A stretch of DNA of 30,771 nucleotides from Ophiothrix spiculata. Taxonomy: Eukaryota; Echinodermata; Ophiuroidea; Amphilepidida; Ophiotrichidae. Of the stretch, positions 1-12,400 are shown in pieces. Numbering within the stretch: position 1 is the stretch's first letter; every line of letters starts with the position of its first letter. A program made the translations under genes and the position numbers. Under the pieces are notes generated by a model, which was not told where the DNA came from, searched no databases, and saw only the letters and a program-made list of their open reading frames with translations. The stretch is taken from NCBI GenBank assembly GCA_000969725.1, contig JXSR01S073063.1; one strand, written 5' to 3'.

Positions 1-210
1 GCGAATAGAGTCTTCCAAAACAAAAACATGTCCGTCGAGTCGCCGAAGTATTTACTGCATTTTCAAGGCGAAAAACACGTAAATATCATAAAATTTACAA
101 CAAATGTGTACAAAATAAAAAATAAAAATAAAAATGCTGGTCGTAGAATTTCGAAATATACGACCGGGCGGGTGAGGGCAACACATCAATTTTTTTTTTA
201 CGCCTTATAC
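1..210. mobile_element. Partial MITE, family 3, cut by the window edge
   Basis: The right end, about 173-210 (GTGAGGGCAACACATCAA, a T-run, then CGCCTTATA), matches the right arm of the element at 25244-25518. The preceding CGACCGGGCGG also resembles that family's GGTCGGTCG inner arm. The left boundary is not resolved. Confidence 0.55.
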
Positions 211-311
211 ATTGGCAACATGTGAACATGAAATTTATGGGACTTTGCATTTAAGTTCTTGTTATCAGAGCATTGTGTCATCCAACAAAGTTATCATGAT
301 CTCAATCAACG

Positions 312-395
312 GGCCCTGTGGTGTAGTGGTTGGTGATCTCACCCGGGATCTCACCTTACATGCAATTGATTGGGGTTCGATTCCCGATGAGGGCA
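312..395 (+). repeat. tRNA-derived SINE head (or tRNA pseudogene)
   Basis: A perfect RNA polymerase III A box, TGGTGTAGTGG (319-329), and a perfect B box, GGTTCGATTCC (374-384), are correctly ordered. The flanks GCCCT (313-317) and AGGGC (390-394) pair like a partial acceptor stem. The T-arm is recognisable with one mismatch. The anticodon region cannot be folded cleanly, and the A-to-B spacing is slightly long for a plain tRNA. A non-tRNA body probably follows, but I could not place its end. Confidence 0.65.
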
Positions 396-1264
396 CTGCC
401 TTTAGTGGAAGCTTGGAATCATAAAACATTTATTTGACTTGGTGGGAGCATTGCATGGGTCAAAAGCTCCAGATCAACTGCTCTAGATATTCTCTGGTCT
501 TTTCATGAAGTGTTTAGAGTTGGGTAAATATTTCATGAGAGATTGTTGACATTATCCCATCGGTCCCATGTACAGAATAATCACACTTGTTCAAGTCATT
601 GCAGTTAGTATTGTAAAGAGTAGGTTATTCTGCCCATGACTGTTTCCCAATCATTCGCACATTCAGAGGACCCTTAAATGGAAATCAGTGCTTGAATGAG
701 TTGCAACTGTGTCTTATAGCAACAAAAAATGTCAAAAGAAACAAGAATTCAATGACTTTATTATGATGCTTTGTAAACTGAAGCTTAGTGGAATACATCC
801 CCTGAGGTTGTCCTCTTCCATGATGAACGACAACAGCCATTCCAATAGCATTAACATTTTTAAAAAGCCACCAATTTTCCAAGTTATATAAATGAGTTCC
901 TTAGTATAAATGTCATTGTTTATCATAGCAACACAGCTAGGACTTGTTTTGAATATTTTACTGTACAAACACATTATGACAGAATAAATGGAAATAATTA
1001 ATGATCGAGATATTTGCCTTCATGTCTGACATTTAACAGGATATCGTAATTTTCACCAAGTTTTGTTTTGCGTTTCCATTGTATCCAACCGGAATATTTT
1101 GAGGGGAGTATGTACACTGTCTAAGATTGAAACAGAAAAGTTAATTTCCTCCAGTTTCCTTGAATTGTGGGAGCCATCGGGGAGTGACTAGTCCCCATGT
1201 GGAAGTTAAAAAGTCTATATGCGTAAGAAGGATATTAGGCCTATTAATTGCGGTGAGACTGGAT

Positions 1265-1556
1265 GCTAGTGCGCTGATTTTGTCAGTTTGGGGCTGCTGT
1301 TCTGACATCTAAGGCTGGTCTGAGTAGCAACTGTTTCATGACAGCTGTGATTTACGTTTTACCTGGACAATATTTTATGAGTTACTTTCATGGAATAATT
1401 GCTATGGTCGACTAGTACACTGATTTTGTCAGTTTGGGGTTGGAGTCCCGATCGACATCTAGGCTGACGAGAAACTTCTTAACAGCCGTGGTTTACCTGG
1501 AAGATATTTATTGTGATTTCTTTGGCTATATTTGCATTCTATAATTGCTATAGTTG
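1265..1556 (+). repeat. Imperfect tandem repeat, period about 146 bp
   Basis: GCTAGTGCGCTGATTTTGTC at 1265 and ACTAGTACACTGATTTTGTC at 1411 start two similar units. Both continue with AGTTTGGGG, GACATCTA, an ACAGC-GTG-TTTAC block, TACCTGGA and later AATTGCTAT. A third, much weaker partial unit may follow to about 1700. Function unknown. Confidence 0.7.
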
Positions 1557-3279
1557 AGATCCTACTGTTCTGGAGTTCTGAGTTCTGACATACATGTATA
1601 TGCTGGTCTTGTTTAGCATGCAGATTTGGAGTAAAGCAGTTGACATTTGCATTCTCTTTGTATATATTTGAATTGCTGTATGTGATTATTTCATGTTGGC
1701 ACATTCAATTTGATCTATTGGAGCCTGTTAATTAGAATTTTAACGCCGGGTGTATGGATTATTGAAATTAAATTTTAAAATTTTGTCCAAAGAACCTTTA
1801 ATGTTGAAATTGTTTTGTAAGGAAGATATGACTACTCACAGGTGGATTTATAATGGATTATACGTCATATTTGCTAATTAAGTGATAATTCATCTGGATT
1901 TATAGTGCTTTGCACTCTTTTTTTCATAATTGCTTATAAATGTCTTCAACCACCAAGAACTGAAACTGGTAATACAGAACTGAATTTTAGAAACAAGATA
2001 GTTGAAAGTTTTGAACTGATCTTGAGCTGCTGCAATTAAGCGTTATAGTCAACATGAAAGTCAGAAGAAAAAGATATTCATGCATGATAATGTGCGGTGG
2101 TTAGTATGCAAGCTTTTGATAAGAATTTTGTTCATGTCAACCTTCAGCTTTATGCGACATTGTTGCTGCATGCGTCTATATTTCTCTTTGGTAATGCCAT
2201 TCATATATCCGTATATTTTAAGTGCATGTGTATCTATAGTAGGCCCCTATGTGTACTCATAAATTGAGAGCATGTAAAATCTGAGGAGTAAGCCCTTATT
2301 CCGGATTTGGAGGGCCATGTTTACATATGAGCATTTAGTCATGACGATTTTACTGCTTGTGAGCTCACGAGTTGATTGTAAGTGGTGTGAACGTATGATT
2401 AGAAAGTGTCTCACTTGTGATTAAAAGGGATTTCAAATCACTTGCGTTGTGGGTTCCTTACTCATGAGCCATTATTACTAACGAGCAATTTGTGTTCAAC
2501 TGTGAACGCTTGTAAGCTGTTCAGGACTTGCATGCACACTAAACACAAATAATCAGGGTGGGAACACAACTTCTGTCTCATTTTAAAGCATGCATGGGTT
2601 TTGAAAGGGAGAACATTTGATATTGCATAACTTAAGTTTTGCTCTATTCTGTTATTTCATATTCGTCACCCAAATCATTTGTTACTTCACATTTTAGTCA
2701 GCTATAATCAATTCTAATTTATAAAGCGACCATTCCAGTAAGTTGATATGACAATATTTGCAATATTTCTTACAACGGGGAAACAAAACAGGCGTACATT
2801 TTGCTGATGTGTGTCCTATGAAGCCACTGCTGCAGATCACCAGATGTTAGCAACGCATGTCTTGTAGTGACCTATTGACCTGGTTTTATGTAAATCAGCA
2901 TTGTTTGTCTTTTTGCCATAATTAATCTTTATATTTTCAGCAAAACAAAACAGTTGCATGTTGATATGACATAAAACAGAGCATGTTTTAAAAACAGCAA
3001 TAGTTATTATTAAGCAGTACGAGATGTGGTATGGACCATATTCCAATCATGATCAGAGTATTAAGTCGAAAATTGTTATGGATCTGGAAATCCAAACAAG
3101 GTATTTATTATTTTTGAGGTGCACTGTATACAAATATCTACTACTCTTTTTTTCTGGTCAAAGCTTATTTTTGTCATATCAATATCTCTTTGCAATTGTA
3201 TTTTCACCATTTTAATGTTGTATGTCTAAACAATATGTTAAATCAAGCTTACATAGGTTTTGTACTTGCTATTTTCTAG

Positions 3280-3463
3280 GTATAGACGCCAAAGGTTTTG
3301 AAGACAGTTTCAATGAAATGTTAACTCTAGACTCGTCATCAGATAAGGGCACACTAACGACTACACAACAAACAATAACAACGGGCTCGCTATCATCACT
3401 ATCAGTACCCAGTTCCAGCTCAAGCAGCTCTCTCACAGACCCACCTGATGCTAACGCATTACT
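3280..3463 (+). CDS. OCRL: Exon A: linker exon with FEDSF (FxDxF) motif
   Basis: Acceptor TTTTCTAG ends at 3279; donor GTAAGT starts at 3464. The exon starts with two bases of a split codon and ends with two. It encodes [18 protein letters not shown], then a Ser/Thr-rich low-complexity stretch (runs of S and T) ending in [14 protein letters not shown] fits the FxDxF motif that binds the AP-2 alpha appendage; human OCRL has FEDNF in its PH-to-phosphatase linker. The nearby MLTLD is one residue off a clathrin box (L-hydrophobic-x-hydrophobic-acidic). Its end phase fits exon C (16409) and also both candidate exons B1 and B2. Membership of this gene is inferred from phase, strand, position and the motif. 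Confidence 0.8.
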
Positions 3464-6400
3464 GTAAGTATATCAAACAGTATTCAGAGTTGTTCACTAT
3501 TTATTGCTCGACGTTTACCAATATGTAGTTTTATCAAAGTGTACCAGTTGTAGGGCATGTAAAGACCACATATCGGCCAGTGTTGATTTATGAATATCAA
3601 CAGACTCTGAATGCATCATTACAGATAGCAATAAGGAATGCTATATCAGTTTGGCGGAACTCAAAATTCGGATACGTATCTGAATTTAAATACCCCGTAT
3701 CAGATACCCGTATCTGAATTTGGATTAAAAACAGCTGAAATGGGATACTAGCTGATATTAATATTCAGCTTCGCCGTGCACCATAGCGGTATGTACAAAA
3801 GTCAATAACATTATCATCATTTGTCATCAAAATTCTGAGAAAGTTTTGGCCAAATTGTTTTGCTTTCTGTGATTAGGAGCTATCAGGACATGTTCCGAAG
3901 CTGTTCCACTGGAATTGCATAGATGGAAATAACATTTTCACAGATACATTTATCATAGATGCAAGAAAGATGTTCTACATGTACTTGCCAGCTTGCGCTA
4001 TCGATTTGTTTCCTGTGCAACGACAGGCATATCAGAATTCGGATACCCCTCCATATCCTAATTCTGATACGGGTATCACAATTTTGATACCAAATGTATG
4101 TGATATCCAAATTCAGTGAGTTCCGCTGAACTGATATTATGTACCTGTAACAATAAAATTTGCCATTCCTATAAAAGTTTAAATGCTCTGCAGATATGTC
4201 ACACTAAAAGTTCAGGTCATAGATTCTGAAGAGCGATACCAGACTTCATATACTGGCCTGTGTAATGGCATCATCAACCATGGGCTCAAATGAGGGATAT
4301 TCTGATCCACTTGCGAGAAGCTGAATCTTAACCGGGCGCTATACACTATTGACTAGACAAGAGTCACTTTGGAACTGGCACTCAGTTTATTTATTTATTT
4401 TAATTGATTTTGCACTCCTTTTGGGCAAAAGGTGTACCAAACCAAGTAGTAAAAGGAGTACCAGGTTCAAAACGAGTGCTTATTTTTAAAAATGAGTGCC
4501 CGTTCTAAAAGTGCAAATGCCTTAATTACCCAGCATGTGTTAATACGAGAATAGTCAGTCCTGAGAATATGCATCAAAAACTAAACACTGATGCAAAAGC
4601 ATGGAACACTGCAGCAGGGACTCAGTTTTAAAATAGCCAGGGGAGTTTTAAAAAGCTCTCCTGGAGGTAATAAGGAGAGCATTGGTAGAGCATTGATATT
4701 CGAGCGCGCGTAGCGCGTGAGCATAACGGCGTGGAGTCCAGGGGCCCGCTTAAGGGCCCCTGGTGGGGTCCATGGGCAACGCCCTGGTGGGGGTCGAGGG
4801 GGCGAAGCCCCTTGAAGCCAGAGGGCTTCTGCACATATAAATCAATCTGGTGCCCTTACAGAAGACAGATTTTAAGATTTTTTATAGAGCCTTTTTATGG
4901 TTGTTAAGCAGTTCAATCAAATAAAAATGTGGGCCTATTTTTCCCCCCAATCTGTGCAAAACGAGGTACTGTAACGAGGTTGCAATTTTTAGCTTTTTTC
5001 CCTCTCGATTTCATCTGTTGATTTTGAAAGTTCCGACTCACATGATTCATGAGTAAGCTTACCGCCGGTCTCTACCAAATTCACGCTCGCTTGAGGTTCG
5101 TTCCGTAGACTGATCTCATCATCACTCCTCCTCACTGCCATTTCGCTGCATGTTTCCCGATCAGCAGGTGATAGTTTCTCTTTAAAAAACATATAATATT
5201 AGATTGAGACATGCTTCCGTAAAAAGGAATATTCCAAATAAAATTCAAAACAATGACCTGTCAAATCTCACGTAAAACTCCTGGTAAAAATTATCAACAC
5301 ACGCCACAAAAGAGAGGTCAGCGCGGGTCAAGAAATAATAGACACATCGCGGCAATCGTCCAATCACCGCAACGTATGGGGTATTTCCCCATTTTACGTC
5401 ACTGCTATGCATAAATTAATAAATAATGTTAAGGAAAACACATCGTAAATCATCGTAAGGTTTGTTATGGCTGTGAAAATGCCTTCAAAAATGATTTTTA
5501 TGCATATTTATCGTCAAAATGATACATTTTTAGATAATATTACTTGTTTTAAGCTGAGACTTTTTACAGATTGCTCGATTTTTTATTTTTTAATGACCAA
5601 TTATTTGCCGATCGGAAGTGACAATTTTTTGGTTTTGCCCCGGCGTGGAGAAAACCCCGGGCCTGGGTAATGCAAGGGGCGCGACAAATCGCGCTACCAA
5701 AAGTGAGTTAAGGCGCGCAGTAGCGCGAAATCGCGCGCGCGCGCCTTAAAACCGAGTCCCTGCTGCATTGAGATACAACTAGTTTTGACGTTGCTGCGGG
5801 GAAAACCAGAACCTAGTTTTGTCTCAATATTTTAGTTTTTTTACAAATCTACACATTATCTAGCAGTTTTCTGTGGATGGTCTGGGTTTCTTCTTTCATC
5901 TGAAAAAGGGGTTCTCAAATGGTAGCCCCGTATACCAAGTTCCTCTCACTTATTTTGTCCCTTTGATCAACTCTGGAATATATTGAAATATATCTAGATA
6001 CATAGAGATGTTTTCTTGACTGTATCCATGGTTTTCAATCAAAACAAATCTGTTTTGAATGGAGAAACATCAGGACCCACCTGTTACTTTGTCCCATATG
6101 TCTGGGTTAGTTTATGTTGTTTGATGGGCAATTTGTTTACTTGCCAACTTGTGACGTTTCAGTGTTAGTATGAATCACACTTGTAAACATGAAAACATCA
6201 AGATGTGAACATGCTTTGTACACAGTTATCATAATGAATTTTTAACTAATTAATTAACCCTTTGGAACTGTAGTCCTATTTAGAAAATTAATTTTATTTA
6301 GAAGATAGGACCTAACAAGTCATTTTGCCTCACCAGTTCAGAAAGAGACATAGTAGTCACTTTCTTGTTGGTATGAAGAAACTTTTGGCTCAACATTTCA

Positions 6401-9400
6401 TCATATGCGGCGCTACAGTGAATTTCATTGTCACCATTTTGTGCCAAACTGGTCACATTACTTGAAAATATTCTTCTCGGAGTACAATTAATCTATGAAA
6501 ATTAAGCATTGTACTAGTGTGGTTAAAAACTTTGAGATTATTTTCTTTGAGGTGTACAGCATTCTTCATCGTGTGTCCTCGTTTTTGTCCACAAATTATG
6601 TTATATAAATACACGTTACGCTAATAATTGGGGCCATGTTTTGAACTCAGTGTCATCTCTGTTTCTCTGTGGTAAACAAGGAAGTGAAATGTCAACTCGC
6701 TCGATCGATTAACTTATTATCATCAAATAGCGTGGCGGTCCAAGGTTGGAAAAAGTTGATAATTCACTCACGATTCCAGTCCCTTTTAGTATTATTAGTC
6801 CCAGCTTTTAGGTTTGGCAAGTGCTGCAAGGTTAGGGCAAGGTCATTCAAAGTTGACCTGAGGTCATCCGAGGAGTAGATTGTATTTTGATTTGTTTAGC
6901 AGTTCAAGGTCAAGTACATACGTTGACAATATCTTTTCTATTTGAAAGTCTGTACAAACTGCCATCAGGTAAGCTGTTTGGTTGGAGAATATCCTTTTTA
7001 TTCTTCTGAACAAATCAAAATGACAAAAAAGATTTGTATTTTTAGAAGTGAGCACAAATATTTTAGCTATATTCATATAGATTGTACATGGAGAAGTTTA
7101 CAGAATTAAAATTTTGTCGATCATGGATATTCCTAGTGGTGCATTCTGAGTCAGTTAAGATGTCTTACGATAAAATCTTTACTTGTGGCACTAGTGATTG
7201 CACTTTAAAATGTAAATACTTTGCATGGATAGACATCAGTTGATGCATATAGAGACTCTAAACGCTCCATGGAAATTTCGAGACATGAATTTTCAAGTGG
7301 AAGCTTATGCATGTGCACGTTTTTCTATAATATTAAGGAAACCTGCTTGTGCATAAACTTCCATTCGAAAATCAAAAGCTTAGAACAGTCGTCATGTGAG
7401 TGCAAGAAAGTCATATCTGCTGCAATGGCTGCCTTAAGTTATATTTAACACCGTGTCACAAGAATTTGAAAAGTCCCTCAAAATGTTCCTGTCTTATGTC
7501 AGTGGTTCTTGAAATGGTTCTTCAGGTGATGGTATCACCTGAAGAACCATTTCAAGAATCACTGACCCAAGACTGGAGGTCATGCAGTGTGCAATCCAAA
7601 TATAACGTTAGGCAGCTTTTGCAGACACAATTTTCTTGCACTCGCATGACGATTACTGTGGTTATATATCTTGAACAACTTCTATAATTAATTAAATTAA
7701 ACGTAATAATTATTTAAATGTTAAGTTATAAACATGTTAAATCATAAACTGTAATCAACACATTGTAGAATAGTCAATGGTGTATTTATGTAGACTATTT
7801 GTTATAGCGGCTGCACATAATAAATATCTATACATGTATCAATATTCACAACAGGAAAGGCCATTCATTTGATGATTATGCAGAAGACGATTACGATGAA
7901 CTAAGACCCGCCTCGTCAATATCACGAAATAGGCGGGCAGTAAGGCAAGGATGCATCCTACTAACAAGCAGACATGACTAACTGATCATCAAGATCATAA
8001 CTGTGATTCTGTTCATAAAAATGTGTTGGTAGAAAATCAGAAGTTTGTGAATTTTTTTCATTGCTGATACGTACACACCACCAGTTTTGGGTTGTGTATG
8101 TAAGCTTTATATGAATGGTGGCTAAAGTTGGGCCCATAATTTCTTGGACAGAGTTAACAAAAATGCATGGTGCGCACCATGTTTGCATGCAATGAGCTCG
8201 GCACTATGGATATTTGTTTTACATTGTCAGAGGAATCATGGGACTGAGTTCAAGAATTCATGATTTCAGTTCATTGGGTTTTCTTTCATTTATTGGTATA
8301 AACAGCTTGCGCTGTAGCACTCTGTTTGAAAATGTGTTCTTTTTCATACAAGTAAACCAAGTATAGGTCAAACAATAATCTATTGTACAGTTTAAACAGA
8401 AATACAGAGTGCAGGACCCATTGTTTGTAAATGCAACCCCTGTCAAGGATTTTTGCTTACATTGTCCAATTAATTTTTGTTTGACCTATAGTGAATGTAG
8501 CCCAATGTGTCTATCTAGACAGGGATTCTCAACTAGCAGTGCACATGCCAATTTTGGCGCTTTGACTGTTACAGATTGGCACTTTTGCTCTCTCAAAAAA
8601 CATAGAAATACATTAGAAACACATTAAAAATGGGTGAAAGTGGTACTTAAACCTACAATATTCTCATTTATGTGGCACATTGTAAGAACTAATTGAGAAC
8701 CTCTGATCGAAAAGATCAAAAATGTGACCATGATAGACAAAGTCAAATGCTGGTGATGCACTGTAATTTGGGCCATATCAGACAAGCAGTTTGATTTTGT
8801 ACCGACTCATTTACCTGAACAGAGTTATAACATTTAGGGTGAATAATGCACAAGTGACTAACAGATAAAACATCTTATTCTAGGATGAATCATATTTTTA
8901 AATCTTAAAAGATTGAATGTACCATAGCACAGATAAAAGGTGCCAACTTTGTGGAAGATAATTTACTGTTATAGTAGGCCTTTTTGCCTCATAATTTTTA
9001 CTCGGCCCTACTTCGTAATTCCTAAGGTGTTGTAAACTAATGATTTGATCTTGAAACCAAAATCCAGAGGTTAATTTGATTTATAATCCTGAAGCTATTT
9101 TAATTTGGTGAGTCACTGGCATTTAAAAGAAATTAAATTTGTTGGATACTTAGTTTATTTTTAGTTTTAGGTTTTAGGGTTTGTAGTTATTTTCATGAAG
9201 GGCTAGGAAACTATATTTATAAATTTATTTGGGCAAATTTGCTTTGTTTATTATGTTCAATTAATTTGTAACCTATTATTTTAAATTAATTTATCAAATA
9301 TATGGTCTAATCTCTACCAGTCATTAATAGATTATAAAATTTGCATGAAGTATGACGAGCAAACAAAGTAGATTGGAGTTACTAAACATATGATGCAGAA

Positions 9401-12400
9401 CATCAAGGGGGAAAGTACCTGCCTGTAAATGTATTTCATGATATCAATGAAAACATACAACTTAGGCCAAGGAAAAAAAAAGGTTGTCTCAGAAACCATC
9501 TGCAAAAACGCTATGCGGTATGCGATTTTTAATTTTTTTGGTAAATTAGCTATGTGGTATGCAATATTTCATTCTTTTTTTTAATCGCCCAACTTACGTG
9601 TGTGAAGTGCCCAGTTTCTAAGTTCGATCCCACCCGTTTAAACTATAGGAAGTCTTAACAGTTGAAATTAAACATAAAATTCAAGGCAAAATTGCAACAG
9701 TAAATGACAGCAACCCAGATGGCGGTCGATCGCCAGATTACTCTTGATACGCGCTAAATTTATTTTCACATAGCAGGTTTCTGAGACAAACCTTTGGCCT
9801 TTTTTGGCCTTAGAAAAAATAATTTTGACTTTTCTCTTTGTTTTCAGTACTTTATCCAGGCTATTAATTGTCTGTCCTTGCAAACCCCCTCATTAATGGA
9901 CTGCATCATACTTATTTGTGATATTTCATGTAACATAAACTCACATTTTCTTATACAAACCTTAGTTAACATTTTGAAACATCAGGCTTTTAATATTGCA
10001 TATGATGTGTTATTTTTGCTATGTTTGTCGAGTTACATGCATGAAATGATTGGTATATGTGAATGCTCACCCTGAAAGGGGGGGACTTTGAAGATGATAT
10101 CAATTTTGATTTTTTCATTTCATCTGTTGCAGCATTTTTCAAGCTTTAAAATGACACCTTACTTGTCGAAATTGATCAAGGCGATCAAATTTTACAACAG
10201 CAAATCTGCTAGAAAATCTTATTATTTTCTTTATTTTTTGCTGCCTATTTTCACCTGTATCTTGAAAAGTTTTCTGTCGCAAAGTTCCCCTTTTCGGTGT
10301 GAGTCATCACATATTTATTGCTACATTTTCTAGATTGCATTAACTGAATTAATTGTTCTCAACATCAAAGACCCAAATTCATGAAACCCTACCAACTCTA
10401 GTTGCCTGCTAACTTTGTATACCTGTCAAATTTTGACAGGTAGATAAAGAGTTAGTAGCCAACTAGAGTTAGCAGGGTTTCATGAATTTGGGCCCAGCAA
10501 GCCATCCATCAAGCCACAAATGACCATGGAGGTGCAGAGAGCTTAACTCCACATAAGCATGTCCCTGGCTTATTCATCCAAGGAATATATGATAATACCT
10601 GCCCGGAGTTGACAAACATATGTGACCAGCCATATCAATAGGTATCTTAGTAAATTACTAGATATGGGCCATTGAAGCTAAGCAAGTAAGCATAGTCAGA
10701 AATCACGTCCAAGGTCGAATTTCTAATTTCTTCAGAAACTTTGCCTTTGTAGTGTATTCTATCAATATTAAACAGGTTCTAACATACAAAACATAAGAAA
10801 AATATGTTAAAAACCAAGAGAAAAATCCTCTCGCCATTCAAATTTACTCAGTACAAAAACTTTAAACTTGATTTTCTCAGAACTATAGTTTTCCAAATCA
10901 GCTCGATGCCTTTTATCAATGTGGTTGTAACTTTGCAACTGCACATTCCAAATCAACCTGATGCCTTTTACCAATTTGGATGTAACTTTGCAACTGAACA
11001 TCCAATAACCAAAAGCAAGGTGTCATTTTGAGGCTTATAAAATCTTATCCTTCAGATAAAACCAAAAAAATAAATTTTGATTTTAAGGTACCTTTCAATA
11101 TGGCGGGTCACATATTTCTGTAACTTGAATCCTGACGTGGACAAATAGCCATTAGCTCATTGTGGACTATTTTACAACATTGGGTTAAACTACTTATAAA
11201 ATCAATACTTCTTTTGTAGTTGGATTGTATAGAATATAGAATGTTTAAAAAAATTGAATCCAATATATACATTTTCAACAAATTAGATCCTCCAAAAATA
11301 ATTACACTATATCTGGGTTGCATGTTGAGTAGATTGATGATTATTATACTTAACGGGATTGCCCATCATCTAAATTCCTGAATTTCAATTTTCCAATATA
11401 TATTGATGATGTTTCGTACTGTTACCTGAATAGGCCCATACAAACTTACTATGATCATTTTTGAGAAATAGAAAAAATATTGAAAATTTGAAGAAGAAAA
11501 ATTCCATCCATAAATTTCCAGTTGGCAGCTGAGTGACAGTGACACTGTTTCAGTGATTGAGCTTCATAGCAGGTCAAATTCAATCCAATATATATTTAAT
11601 TTAAAATCTTTTTGAGGTAAAAAACTCAAAACTAAGAATGAAATTAATGATTCATGAGACTTTTTTTTAATATTTAAAAATCATGGGCAGTCCCTTTAAG
11701 ATATTCTTTTTCCAAAACTCCAAAGTGTGCCTTTAATATTATGGTCCTGTTCATGGATACTCAGTGCAATCATACTTCAAAGAGAATTCGTATTATACAG
11801 GATTTGCTCTTTAACAAAAACATTTTGTGTCGATAATCCTAAACAGGAAAGGCCAATCCTATGATGATTTTATCAATGATGCTGAGTATGATGAACTAAG
11901 ACACGTCTCTGGAATAGCTCGCAATAGACGGGCTGTAAGGCAAGAAATCTTCCTCTTAGTTGCTAGAAGAGCTTACCTATAGGCCAAACAATAATTTATT
12001 GGATAGAGTTAACAAAAATCCAGAGTACAGGGTCCCATTGTTTGTAAATGTAATCCCTGCATGGATTTTTGTTTAAATTGTCCAATAAATATATTTGTTG
12101 CCTATAATTAGTCGTAGTAAATTCATCAATTAATAGAAGTTTATACCATATACATATCTTTGAGTTACAAGCAAATGACAAGAAGGCTTAACTCCTTTTA
12201 AATACAACAAGAAATTGAATAAAAAATAACATGTATAAAGCAGCTATTTGTATTTTGTGCATTTTATGCTCAAACACAGTAGCTGCCTCATCATGTATTC
12301 CATGTTCTTGATGTATTCGGTCATTGCCAACAAAGTTGCAGTTGCTGAACATTGATTTTTGGCAGCATTGATGTAATTATTGAATATGATTTTGCTGACA

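Larger units (their letters stand above)
211..3279 (+). other. Intron upstream of exon A: mostly unassigned
   Basis: Presumed intron because exon A is internal. Apart from the SINE head and the 146-bp repeat I see no exon, RNA gene or conserved motif. Short open frames here lack family resemblance. Confidence 0.5.
3464..7854 (+). other. Intron A to B1: transposon-rich
   Basis: Holds the elements at 3643-4137, 4363-4514, 4614-5762 and 7390-7651. The stretch 5770-7389 is AT-rich sequence in which I can assign nothing. Confidence 0.6.
7940..11846 (+). other. Intron between candidate exons B1 and B2
   Basis: Besides MITE family 1 copy a, the 9461-9813 element, the 10370-10494 hairpin and the 55-bp duplication, the stretches 8491-9460, 9814-10369 and 11001-11846 show only AT-rich sequence without assignable content. 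Confidence 0.6.

Noticed and set aside
312-395. Functional tRNA gene
   Set aside because: A and B boxes are good, but the acceptor stem pairs at only about five of seven positions and no clean anticodon arm forms.
4989-5192. 67-codon charged open frame on the - strand
   Set aside because: Inside the hAT-like element, no DDE or zinc-finger pattern; too short to call a transposase piece.
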